Shown here piece after piece: positions 16,618 through 24,319 of a DNA stretch of 40,052 nt. Below the pieces are notes generated by a model. It made no database searches. It saw only the letters and a program-made list of their open reading frames with translations, and was not told the DNA's origin. The position numbers and the translations under genes were made by a program. The first letter of the stretch is position 1, and each line of letters begins with the position of its first letter. Origin of the DNA: Nocardia jiangxiensis NBRC 101359 (GTDB taxonomy: Bacteria; Actinomycetota; Actinomycetes; Mycobacteriales; Mycobacteriaceae); assembly GCF_000308615.1 (NCBI RefSeq), contig NZ_BAGB01000154.1, positions 1 to 40,052 of the forward strand. The letters run 5' to 3'.

Positions 16618-18204
16618 TCAGTCAAGTCCTTCCATGGCGGCGACCAGTTCCCGGTCGTCCCAGCCCTTCTCGTATTCGGCGTGCATGGCGCCCTGGAGCA
16701 TCACGTGCACGCGGTCGCAGTCGCGCAGATCGTCGAGTTCGTCGGAGACCACGAGCACCGCGGTGCCGCGATCGGCCGCGGCCCGCACGACGTCCAGCAG
16801 GGTCTGCTTGGAGCGCACGTCGACACCGGCGGTGGGGGTGATCAGCACCAGCACCGCCGGATCGGTGGCCAGCGCGCGGGCGAACACGAGCTTCTGCTGA
16901 TTGCCGCCGGACAGCTCGGACACGCCCTGCCCGGGGCCCTCGGTCTTGATATCGAGATTCCCGATCGCCGTGCGCGCCAGCGCATCGCGGGTGTGGCGGG
17001 ACAGCAGCCCGAGCGGGCCCAGCCTGCGGGGCACGGTCAGGGTGGCATTGTCGGCGACGCTCATCCCCAGGATCAGGCCCTCGTCGTGCCGGTCGCGGGG
17101 TACGAATCCGATGCCCGCGTCCAGCGCCGCGCGAACCCCGCCGCGGCGCAGCGGGACTCCCTTCACGATCACCGATCCGCCGCTCGCGCGCCGCAATCCG
17201 ACGATCGTCTCGGCCACCTCCACGCGGCCGCTGCTGCCGCCCCCGGCCAGGCCGATCATCTCGCCCGGCCGGACCTCCAGCGCCACATCCGCGAATTCGC
17301 CGGTGCGGGTGAGATTTTCCAGGCGCAGCGCCGGGGCCGCGGCGGCATCGCGCCGCTCCCGCGGCACCACCTCGGAGAGCTCGGTCGAATCCCCGGTCAT
17401 GGCGGCGATCAGATCCTGCTTGCCCAGCTCGGCGACCGGGGCGGTGACGATATGCCGCGCGTCGCGGAAAACCGTGACGTCGGAACAGATCTCGTACGTC
17501 TCGTCCAGGTGATGGGAGATGAACAGGAACGTCACCCCCTGCGCCTGCAGGTCCCGGATGCGGGCGAACAGCCGCTTGATCGCCACGCCGTCCAGCTGCG
17601 CGGTCGGCTCGTCCAGGATGATGAACCGGGTCCCGTGCGACAGGGACCGGGCGATCTCCACCAGCTGGCGATTCTCGACGGACAGGTCCCGGGCCGGGGT
17701 GTTGACGTCGACGGGCACCGACCAGGTGTCCAGCAGATCCCTGGCCCGGGATTTCATGGTGCGCCAGTTGATGAGCCCGCCCGTCACCCGACCGCCACCC
17801 CTCACGGAGTCGCTACGCGACGCTGTGTGTCTCATGCCCTGCCGGTTGATGAACAGATTCTCCGCCACCGACAGGTCCGGGACGATCGTCGAATGCTGGT
17901 ACACACACGCCACGCGGGAGCGCCAGGCGTCGCGATCGCCCAGCGCGGGCGCGGGGCTGCCGCCGAAGCGCACCTCCCCCTCATCGGGAGGTGCGATTCC
18001 GGTCAGGATCGATACCAGCGTCGACTTCCCGGCGCCGTTGCGGCCGACCAGGGCGTGGGTCCGCCCGGCGGTCACCGCCAGCCGGACCCCGTTCAGAGCG
18101 ATATTGCGCCCGAACCGCTTGGTGACGCCGACAGCCTCCGCGATCGGCGCCCCGGCGACCGGTGTGTGGTCCGAATTGGGTTCGGGCACTGCGGTTTCCG
18201 TCAC
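16618..18204 (-). CDS. sugar ABC transporter ATP-binding protein, RbsA-like, with in-frame insert
   Basis: A 528-residue protein with two nucleotide-binding domains, as in CUT2 importers. Domain 1 has Walker A GRNGAGKST (54-62), the signature LSVENRQ and Walker B FIILDEPT. Domain 2 has the degenerate Walker A GLAGGGSSGR, the signature LSGGNQQK and a Walker B segment reading VLVLITPTAGVDV, without the usual Asp-Glu. An extra stretch of about 20 residues (roughly 123-142, rich in Arg, Ser and Gly) interrupts the segment between NLFINRQ and GLINWR. Its DNA contains a palindrome and looks like an inserted short element. The frame is intact, so the transporter may still work. It sits between the binding protein and permease genes. 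Confidence 0.9.
   Translation of the reverse strand: MTETAVPEPNSDHTPVAGAPIAEAVGVTKRFGRNIALNGVRLAVTAGRTHALVGRNGAGKSTLVSILTGIAPPDEGEVRFGGSPAPALGDRDAWRSRVACVYQHSTIVPDLSVAENLFINRQGMRHTASRSDSVRGGGRVTGGLINWRTMKSRARDLLDTWSVPVDVNTPARDLSVENRQLVEIARSLSHGTRFIILDEPTAQLDGVAIKRLFARIRDLQAQGVTFLFISHHLDETYEICSDVTVFRDARHIVTAPVAELGKQDLIAAMTGDSTELSEVVPRERRDAAAAPALRLENLTRTGEFADVALEVRPGEMIGLAGGGSSGRVEVAETIVGLRRASGGSVIVKGVPLRRGGVRAALDAGIGFVPRDRHDEGLILGMSVADNATLTVPRRLGPLGLLSRHTRDALARTAIGNLDIKTEGPGQGVSELSGGNQQKLVFARALATDPAVLVLITPTAGVDVRSKQTLLDVVRAAADRGTAVLVVSDELDDLRDCDRVHVMLQGAMHAEYEKGWDDRELVAAMEGLD
17776..17836. repeat. putative palindromic mini-element inserted in frame in the ATPase gene
   Basis: The DNA for the extra residues of the RbsA-like protein contains the inverted repeat GTCGC-TAC-GCGAC (17809-17821). 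Flanking sequence is unlike the neighbouring domain. The length is about a multiple of three, so the frame is kept. Boundaries are estimated from where family similarity resumes on either side. Confidence 0.35.
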
Positions 18205-18223
18205 TGAGTACTTGCCTTATCCA

Positions 18224-19315
18224 TCAGTGCCCGCCGCGACCCCAGAGGCCGGGGTCGGAGGTGGCCAGGGTGTCCATGTCGCCGACCTTGCCGCCGTTGT
18301 GGGTGACGACGGGCGCGGGCAGCTGGTCCTCGAGCTGGCCGTTGACGCCGGTGTCCACGATCGTCGAATTGTGGTCGGTGGGGCCGGGGGCGAACTTCTT
18401 GCCCTCGGTGGCGGCCTTGGCGTAGTAGACCGCGTACTGCGCGTACTGATCCGCGGGCTGGGAGATCGTGGCATCCATCTGGCCGCTGTCGATGGCATCC
18501 AGCTCGGCCTTGACGCCGTCGTTGGACACGATCGTGATGTGGCCCGGCTGACCCGCCTTGACCAGCTTGTTCTCCCGCTGCAGCAGCGCGACGGTGGGCT
18601 GCAGGTAGATGCTGGCCTGCATATAGATGCCGTTGATATCGGGATCGGTGAGCAGCTTGTCCTGCAGGCCGGACACGGCCTTGTCGGGCTTCCACTCGGT
18701 GGGGATCTCGATCACCTTGATGCCGGGATACTTCGACTTCATGCAGTCGGCGAAGGCCTCCGAGCGGTCGCGGCCGTTGATGGAGGTCAGATCGCCCTGG
18801 AATTCCACGACCTTGCCGGTGCCGTGCAGGGTTTCGCCGAGGTAGGTGCAGGATTTGGTGCCGTAGGCGCGGTTGTCCGCGCGCACCACCATATATGCGC
18901 CGCCGCTGTCGGGGCGGGTGTCGACGCTGACCACCGGGACGTTCTTCGCGGCGGCATCGGCCAGGGCGGGCTTGACCGCGGCGGTGTCCTGCGGCGCGAT
19001 GATCAGGGACTTGACGTTCTTCGACAACAGGGTGTCCACATTGGATTTGAGGCGATTGGAGTCGTTGTCCGACGAGGTATTCGCCAGCGCCACCCCGGCT
19101 GCGGCGGCCTTGGGGCCCATGAATCCGGCGTATGCGCTCCAGAAGTCGGTGTCCGAGCGGGGCTGATCGGCGCCGACGAGAACACCGTTGGCCGCGCCGT
19201 TTCCGACGTTGACGGCCGGGGCCGCGCCGCTGCCGGTGGATTGGCGTGAACAGCCCGCGGCCGCGGCCACGAGCAGCGCGGCGGCCAGCCCCGCGCCGAT
19301 GATCCTGGTATTCAT
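18224..19315 (-). CDS. sugar-binding lipoprotein of ABC importer, RbsB-like
   Basis: A 363-residue periplasmic-binding-protein-type lipoprotein. The N-terminus has a basic start, a hydrophobic stretch and the lipobox AAAAGC with C22 as the predicted lipidated residue. The mature part shows two-lobe features: SLIIAPQDTAAVKPALADA, VPVVSVDTRPDSGGAYMVV and a later NDGVKAELDAIDSGQMDATI segment. The ATG at 19315 follows AAAGGAG by about 11 bases. It lies 57 bases downstream of the fuconate dehydratase and is followed by the ATPase and permease genes. It should capture the imported sugar, probably L-fucose or a close 6-deoxysugar (inference). Confidence 0.92.
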   Translation of the reverse strand: MNTRIIGAGLAAALLVAAAAGCSRQSTGSGAAPAVNVGNGAANGVLVGADQPRSDTDFWSAYAGFMGPKAAAAGVALANTSSDNDSNRLKSNVDTLLSKNVKSLIIAPQDTAAVKPALADAAAKNVPVVSVDTRPDSGGAYMVVRADNRAYGTKSCTYLGETLHGTGKVVEFQGDLTSINGRDRSEAFADCMKSKYPGIKVIEIPTEWKPDKAVSGLQDKLLTDPDINGIYMQASIYLQPTVALLQRENKLVKAGQPGHITIVSNDGVKAELDAIDSGQMDATISQPADQYAQYAVYYAKAATEGKKFAPGPTDHNSTIVDTGVNGQLEDQLPAPVVTHNGGKVGDMDTLATSDPGLWGRGGH

Positions 19316-19372
19316 GAGTTTCCGTGCTCCTTTGGCGGTAACAATGGCGGTACTTCTCCGGGCCCTGCGTGG

Positions 19373-20740
19373 TTACACGTCGCTGCCGTGTCCGGGCCCG
19401 CCGGGCGTACCGGGACCCTGGGCTGTTGGTTGGGAAATGGTCGGAGTGTGCCACGCAGCGCCGTCGGGGTAGGCGTATTCCCCGAGCGAGGCGGGCAGCA
19501 TTTCCGCGCTGAAGCCCGGCGCGCGCGGGGCGCGGTAGCGCCCGCGATCGATCCGCACCGGTTCGCGGAAGTGTTCGTGCAGGTGATCGACGTATTCGAT
19601 GGCGCGCCCGTCCATGGTGCCCGAGATCGCGACGTAGTCGATCATCGCCAGGTGTTGCACCAGCTCGCACAGTCCCACACCGCCCGCGTGCGGGATCACC
19701 GGGATCCCGAACTTGGCCGCCAGCAACAGGATTGCCACATTCTCGTTGACGCCGCCGACCCGGGCGGCGTCGATCTGCAGCACATCCACCGCCTCGGCCT
19801 GCAGCAGCTGCTTGAACAGGATCCGGTTCTGGCCGTGCTCGCCGGTCGAGATCCGCACTCCCGCAACGCCCTTGCGGATCGCGGCGTGGCCGAGGATATC
19901 GTCGGGGTTGGTGGGCTCCTCGACCCAGGACAGCCGCGCGGGGGCCAGTCGCGAAATCCATTCCACCGCCTCGGACACGCCCCACCGCTGGTTGGCGTCC
20001 ACGGCCAGGCCGATGTCGGGACCGATGGCCTCGCGGGCGATCTTGACCCGGCGTGCGTCCTCCTCGACGTCACGTCCGACCTTGATCTTGATGGTGCCGA
20101 ATCCGTCCTTGACCGCCTGCTGCGCCAGGCGTGTCAGCTTGGCGTCGGAGTAGCCCAGCCAGCCTGCGGAGGTGGTGTACGCCGGATATCCCTCGGCAAG
20201 CAGGTGCTTCGCGCGCTCGGCCCGGCCCGGTTCGGCGCGGCGCAGAATGTCCAGTGCCTCCTGCGGGGTGAGGACTTCGGTGAGGTAGCGGAAATCGATC
20301 AGCTCGACGATCTGCTCCGGCGACATCTCCGAAACCAGTTGCCACACAGGCTTTCCCGCACGTTTGGCGGCCAGATCCCAGGCGGCGTTGATCACGGCGC
20401 CCATGGCCATGTGCATGACGCCCTTTTCCGGTCCCAGCCAGCGCAATGGGGAATCGGCGGTGAGCTCGCGGGCGAATCCGCCCAGATCGGCGAGGATCTC
20501 CTCGACCGGGCGGCCCACGACCATATCCGCCAGGGCCTCGATCGCCACCCGCTGCACGTCGTTTCCGCGCCCGATGGTGAAGGCGAATCCGTGCCCGGAG
20601 AGGCCGTCCGGATCGTCGGTGCGCAGGATCACGTAAGCCGCCGAATAGTCGGGGTCGGGATTCATGGCGTCGGAGCCGTCCAGCTGTGCCGACGTCGGGA
20701 ACCGGACGTCGAGCGTGTCCAGCGCCGTGAAGTGTGACAT
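19373..20740 (-). CDS. fucD: L-fuconate dehydratase, enolase superfamily
   Basis: About 455 residues of the mandelate-racemase/enolase superfamily. The segment YPAYTTSAGWLGYSD is characteristic of L-fuconate dehydratase. All catalytic positions expected for that enzyme are present: K218 and K220 (TIKIKVG), metal ligands D248 (VDANQRW), E274 (VEEPT) and E301 (STGEHG), and H351 (VIPHAGG). It dehydrates L-fuconate to 2-keto-3-deoxy-L-fuconate. The frame is open to 20929, but the ATG at 20740 is preferred: GAGG stands 8 bases upstream and the protein then begins as in the family. It heads the leftward run that continues into the ABC importer, mutarotase and sugar dehydrogenase. Confidence 0.93.
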   Translation of the reverse strand: MSHFTALDTLDVRFPTSAQLDGSDAMNPDPDYSAAYVILRTDDPDGLSGHGFAFTIGRGNDVQRVAIEALADMVVGRPVEEILADLGGFARELTADSPLRWLGPEKGVMHMAMGAVINAAWDLAAKRAGKPVWQLVSEMSPEQIVELIDFRYLTEVLTPQEALDILRRAEPGRAERAKHLLAEGYPAYTTSAGWLGYSDAKLTRLAQQAVKDGFGTIKIKVGRDVEEDARRVKIAREAIGPDIGLAVDANQRWGVSEAVEWISRLAPARLSWVEEPTNPDDILGHAAIRKGVAGVRISTGEHGQNRILFKQLLQAEAVDVLQIDAARVGGVNENVAILLLAAKFGIPVIPHAGGVGLCELVQHLAMIDYVAISGTMDGRAIEYVDHLHEHFREPVRIDRGRYRAPRAPGFSAEMLPASLGEYAYPDGAAWHTPTISQPTAQGPGTPGGPGHGSDV

Positions 20741-20781
20741 GTAGGGGGCCTCGTTCCTGCAGTGATCTGAGTCACGACTAT

Positions 20782-20792
20782 ACATCGGATGT
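20782..20792. promoter_or_regulatory. operator-like palindrome ACATCGGATGT (site 2)
   Basis: The same 11-base palindrome as site 1 in reverse orientation; both share the longer ACATCGGATGTCT core. It lies 42 bases upstream of the fuconate dehydratase start, in the divergent promoter region. A weaker version, ACATCGGATCA at 20893-20903, lies just before the divergent SDR gene. Confidence 0.55.
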
Positions 20793-20794
20793 CT

Positions 20795-20812
20795 ATCCGG
20801 ACAAGTCCGGAT
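20795..20812. promoter_or_regulatory. second perfect palindrome in the fucD-SDR promoter region
   Basis: Arms ATCCGGAC and GTCCGGAT are exact reverse complements separated by AA, directly next to operator-like site 2. It may be an additional or cooperative regulator site for the divergent fucose genes. Confidence 0.45.
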
Positions 20813-20922
20813 TGAGATTTTCCGAATATCAGCCGGTAGATGGTAATTATCGCGCAAGACTCCGCGAGCGGTGCTATGTTCGCCAGCGTTAAACATCGGA
20901 TCAGTTGGGTGATGGGGTCGAT

Positions 20923-21753
20923 ATGGCACAGGGACAGTTCGACGGGCTGGCCGCGGTGGTCACCGGCGGTGGATCGGGAATCGGAAAGGCCGTTGCCGCA
21001 GCGCTTCTCGCCGCGGGCGCGCGCGTGGCGGTGCTGGATCTGCAGCCCGGCGACCCACTCGGTTCAGGGGATGGCGAGGGGGCGGAGCTCGCGGAGCCGA
21101 CGTGGTGGGTGAGCCCCGACTGCCTGGCGCTGACCTGCGACGTGTGCGACGACGAGTCGGTGCGGGCGGCGATCGAGGCCGCCGCGCAGGCATTCGGCCG
21201 CCTGGACATCGTGATCAACAATGCCGGGATCGGCGCACAGGGCACCGTCGAGGACAACTCCGACGACGAGTGGCGGCGTGTGCTGGAGGTGAATGTGCTG
21301 GGGGCCGTGCGGGTCTCGCGCGCGGCGTTGCCGCATCTGCGGCGCTCGCCCGCCGCCGCGATCGTGAACACCTGCTCGATCGCGGCCACCACCGGCCTGC
21401 CCGACCGCGCCGCCTACAGCGCCAGCAAGGGCGCTATCCTGGCCCTGACCCGGGCGATGGCCGCGGACCACCTGCGCGAGGGCATCCGGGTCAACTGTGT
21501 GAATCCGGGTACCGCGGACACCCCGTGGGTACAGCGGCTGCTTGCCTCGGCTCCCGATCCGGCCGCCGAGCTGGTAGCGCTGAACGCCCGCCAGCCGCAC
21601 GGGCGCCTGGTCTCCGCGGACGAGGTGGCCGCCGCAGTGCTGTATCTGGCAAGCCCGGCGGCCGGGTCCACCGCCGGCACCATGCTCGAGGTGGACGGCG
21701 GCATGCATTCGCTGCGCCTGCGACCGGCACCCCTGACAGAGGCCACCCGCTGA
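20923..21753 (+). CDS. 2-keto-3-deoxy-L-fuconate dehydrogenase-like SDR
   Basis: About 276 residues of the classical SDR type, with TGGGSGIG (14-21), N124, S152 and the intact Y165-x3-K169 (AYSASKGAI). The segment RVNCVNPGTADTPWVQRLL fits dehydrogenases of the L-fuconate pathway, which oxidise 2-keto-3-deoxy-L-fuconate at C4 with NAD. Residues 41-65 form an extra loop compared with compact SDRs. The ATG at 20923 is chosen over an upstream TTG because GGGG lies 6 bases before it. It is divergent from the fuconate dehydratase, shares its control region, and is followed 49 bases later by lldD. Confidence 0.88.
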   Translation: MAQGQFDGLAAVVTGGGSGIGKAVAAALLAAGARVAVLDLQPGDPLGSGDGEGAELAEPTWWVSPDCLALTCDVCDDESVRAAIEAAAQAFGRLDIVINNAGIGAQGTVEDNSDDEWRRVLEVNVLGAVRVSRAALPHLRRSPAAAIVNTCSIAATTGLPDRAAYSASKGAILALTRAMAADHLREGIRVNCVNPGTADTPWVQRLLASAPDPAAELVALNARQPHGRLVSADEVAAAVLYLASPAAGSTAGTMLEVDGGMHSLRLRPAPLTEATR

Positions 21754-21802
21754 GTCGGCACAGCCGCCGATACAGACGATCTATCCCGGACAGGACGCCC
21801 GT

Positions 21803-23020
21803 ATGACCACCCGCCGCATTCCCAGGCCCCGCGACCTCGCACCACTGATGCGCTTCGAGCAGCCCTTCGGTGGTCGCGCGGCCAGACTCGCCCGCGCCCA
21901 GACAATCTGGGATCTGCGCGAGCTGGCTCGCAAGCGCACACCGAAGGTGGCCTTCGACTACACCGATGGCGCCGCGGACGCCGAGATCAGCCTGCGCCGG
22001 GCCCGCGAGGCGTTCGACGAGATCGAATTCCGTCCCGCGATCCTGCGCGATGTATCCGAAACAAGTACCACGACAACGGTTCTCGGTAAGCAGGTGGCGC
22101 TGCCGTTCGGCATCGCACCGACCGGATTCACCCGCATGATGCACACTGCGGGGGAGATCGCCGGCGCGCACGCCGCCGAGCGCGCCGGAATTCCGTTCAC
22201 GCTGTCCACCATGGGCACCACCGCGATCGAAGATGTCGCCGCCGCAACCGGTTCCCGTGCCCGCAACTGGTTCCAGCTGTACATGTGGAAGGACCGCGAC
22301 CGCTCGCTGGCCCTGGTCGAGCGCGCCGCGAAGGCGGGTTTCGACACCCTCGTGGTGACGGTTGACGTCCCGGTCGCCGGCAACCGCCTGCGCGATGCGC
22401 GCAACGGTATGACCGTCCCGCCCTCCATAACCCTCTCCGGCGCCCTGGACGCGCTGCGCCGCCCCTGGTGGTGGTGGGATTTCCTGACTACCGAACCGCT
22501 GGCCTTCGCCTCGCTGGACCGCTGGTCCGGCACGGTCGCCGAGCTGCTCGACTCGATGTTCGACCCGACCGTCGGTTTCGACGATCTCGCCTGGATTCGC
22601 GAATCCTGGCCCGGCAAGGTCCTGGTGAAGGGCGTGCAAACCGCCGCCGATGCCGGGCGCCTGGCCGGTGCGGGCGTGGACGGCATCGTGTTGTCCAATC
22701 ACGGTGGACGGCAACTGGATCGGGCCCCGGTCCCGCTGCATCTGCTGCCCGAGGTGGTCCGCGAGGCCGGCACCGACCTCGAGATCCATCTCGACACCGG
22801 CATCACCCACGGCGCGGATATCGTCGCCGCCCTTGCCCTGGGCGCGCGCTTCACCCTCGTCGGCCGCGCCTACCTGTACGGCCTGATGGCCGGGGGCGAG
22901 GCGGGTGTGGACCGTACCATCGAAATCCTGCGCACCCAGGTCGTGCGCACCATGAAGCTGCTCGGCGTGAACTCGCTCGAAGAGCTCGAGCCGGGGCATG
23001 TGCGGCTGCTGGTCGCGTGA
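21803..23020 (+). CDS. lldD: FMN-dependent L-lactate dehydrogenase, LldD2-like
   Basis: A 405-residue alpha-hydroxy-acid dehydrogenase barrel with PFGIAPTGFTRMMHTAGEIA and the catalytic pair H300 and R303 (LSNHGGRQLDRAPV). The FMN-phosphate segment is GRAYLYGLMAGGEAG. It closely resembles mycobacterial LldD2, including the RVPRxRDLAPL-type N-terminus. It oxidises L-lactate to pyruvate and passes electrons to the respiratory chain. The last fucose step is predicted to give pyruvate plus L-lactate, so this gene completes the route. A ribosome site is weak (AGGAC about 8-9 bases before the ATG at 21803). A maturase fragment begins within about 15 bases of its stop. Confidence 0.92.
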   Translation: MTTRRIPRPRDLAPLMRFEQPFGGRAARLARAQTIWDLRELARKRTPKVAFDYTDGAADAEISLRRAREAFDEIEFRPAILRDVSETSTTTTVLGKQVALPFGIAPTGFTRMMHTAGEIAGAHAAERAGIPFTLSTMGTTAIEDVAAATGSRARNWFQLYMWKDRDRSLALVERAAKAGFDTLVVTVDVPVAGNRLRDARNGMTVPPSITLSGALDALRRPWWWWDFLTTEPLAFASLDRWSGTVAELLDSMFDPTVGFDDLAWIRESWPGKVLVKGVQTAADAGRLAGAGVDGIVLSNHGGRQLDRAPVPLHLLPEVVREAGTDLEIHLDTGITHGADIVAALALGARFTLVGRAYLYGLMAGGEAGVDRTIEILRTQVVRTMKLLGVNSLEELEPGHVRLLVA

Positions 23021-23030
23021 TCCTGGTTTT

Positions 23031-23368
23031 CGGCGGTTACGTTACGTCCGCTACTGCGATGACACCCTGCGCGGATCCGCCGGACCGAAGATCAGGCCGA
23101 ACAGATCAAGCAGCGCCTGACGACGTTCCTGCATGAAGAACTCGAACTCGAACTGTCCCAGGACAAGACGCTGACCACGCACGCCCGCACCCAGGGGGCG
23201 AAATTCCTCGGCTACGAGATCGCCGTGCTGCACAACGACGGCAAGCACACCCGCGGCAGGCGCAGCGTCAACGGCGTTGTGAGCCTGCGGATTCCGTCCG
23301 CGGTGATCAAGGCCAAACAAACCCCCTACCGCGATCACCTTCGGGCCCGCCGCGCCGAAGACCCTTAG
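23031..23368 (+). pseudogene. group II intron reverse transcriptase/maturase fragment
   Basis: The first frame reads RRLRYVRYCDDTLRGSAGP, the reverse transcriptase active-site block with YCDD in place of YADD. The next frame then continues AEQIKQRLTTFLHEELELEL followed by KTLTTHARTQGAKFLGYEIAV and a basic RGRRSVNGVVSLRIP segment, as in group II intron maturases. A frameshift near 23085-23096 separates the two parts, and a stop at 23366-23368 cuts off the maturase domain. The 5' part of the gene and the intron RNA domains are absent, so this is a dead remnant. Confidence 0.8.
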
Positions 23369-23448
23369 GTGCCGGTGCTGCAGTTGGTCGCCGAGATCAA
23401 GGCACTCGGCTACCGCGGCGGCCAGAATCTGCTCTACCGGTTCACCAA
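23369..23448 (+). pseudogene. ISL3-family transposase fragment
   Basis: The frame after the maturase stop reads PVLQLVAEIKALGYRGGQNL followed by LYRFTNT. This resembles a downstream part of long ISL3-family transposases (an EIKALGYxGSxNLLxRYI-type block). It ends exactly where similarity to the MFS transporter starts. Together with 11379-11505 it may represent two ends of one original element. Confidence 0.5.
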
Positions 23449-24087
23449 TACCGGCGGTGATCCTCGGTACTGGGGTCCTCTGGCTTCTCGCGGATGGACC
23501 ACGGGCGGTCAAGTGGTTGACGGCGGATGAGAAAGCTTTTGTCATCAGCAACCTGCCCGGGAACACGAGCAGAAAAAGTCGCTCGTACCGCACTCACTCA
23601 CACAGCTCGTCCGATATGTTCGTGTAGTTCTGCTGGTGGTGCTGGTATTTGCGGAATCCATGGGCCGGTATGGATTGACGTTCTACCTTCCCACTCTGGT
23701 TAGAGGGGCAGGTATCCGAGAAAGGAGATGGCACCTCAGCATCCCATTCGTCGCATCAACGTTAGGACTTTCGGCGAGTGCAGCATTGGGCGAAACCACA
23801 CCGTACCGGCGATTATTGCTCTCTGGGTGGCGGGTGCCGGTGCGTACACGCTCTCCGCGCTGTGCTGGAACTTGCCACCCGCCTTCTTCGCTGGTACCGC
23901 GGCCACGGCAGGGATTGCCGCCATCAACTCGCTGGGTAATCTGGGTGGCTTCATCAGCCCTTACCTGATCGGATTGTCCCAGTCACTGGGTGGCGGCACC
24001 TCGGTCGGTCTGTACATCCTGAGTGCCGTACTCGTCCTCGGTGCGATCCTCACCCACCGGCTTCCCCCTCACATGGTGAATCGCTGA
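23449..24087 (+). pseudogene. decayed second copy of the 3' part of the MFS transporter
   Basis: The DNA is a clear direct repeat of 10644-11377, encoding roughly the second half of the ACS-family transporter through the identical PHMVNR-type C-terminus and stop. Relative to the intact gene it has a one-base deletion near 23553, a 93-base in-frame deletion at about 23716 (removing the IHSSVTIGF...SSDRR stretch) and another one-base loss near 23793. The first half of the gene is missing and is replaced by ISL3 sequence. The two copies have many silent and replacement differences, so the duplication is not recent, or the copies came from different strains. Confidence 0.9.
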
Positions 24088-24225
24088 CCAATTCAATGAT
24101 ATTCCGTCGCCTCATGGCTCGATCGAGGTGACGGCGCAAGAAAAAATTCAGACGGCCCGGTCTTCGTCCCGCGGATGGAGACCGGGCTTGCTCCGTTCCG
24201 AATCGGCGGGTAAAGAAGTCTGTTC

Positions 24226-24241
24226 ACGCACAAGCGTGCGT
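24226..24241. promoter_or_regulatory. inverted repeat upstream of the gamma-glutamyltransferase gene
   Basis: Arms ACGCAC/GTGCGT with a four-base spacer, about 80 bases before the start codon at 24320. It could be an operator for the gene that follows. No regulator is encoded beside it. Confidence 0.3.
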
Positions 24242-24319
24242 ACAAGCCTGCGTCGTGGCCGGGTACGATCACGGTGTCGGTTCTCCGGCTTGAGCCTCGT
24301 TCTCGAGGGAATTAGTGTT

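Noticed and set aside
16414..18207. 597-codon open frame on the plus strand
   Set aside because: It is the antisense of the ABC ATPase and permease genes; it is rich in His, Gly and Gln from mirrored codon bias, with no family features.
18201..19985. 594-codon minus-strand frame overlapping the binding protein and dehydratase genes
   Set aside because: It is an out-of-frame shadow of two well-supported genes, with an Arg-rich composition typical of frame-shifted high-GC DNA.
19388..20737. 449-codon plus-strand frame
   Set aside because: It is the antisense of the L-fuconate dehydratase gene; no domain or ribosome site was seen.
21491..22999. 502-codon minus-strand frame opposite lldD and the SDR
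   Set aside because: The opposite strand carries two clear enzymes with catalytic motifs; this frame has none.
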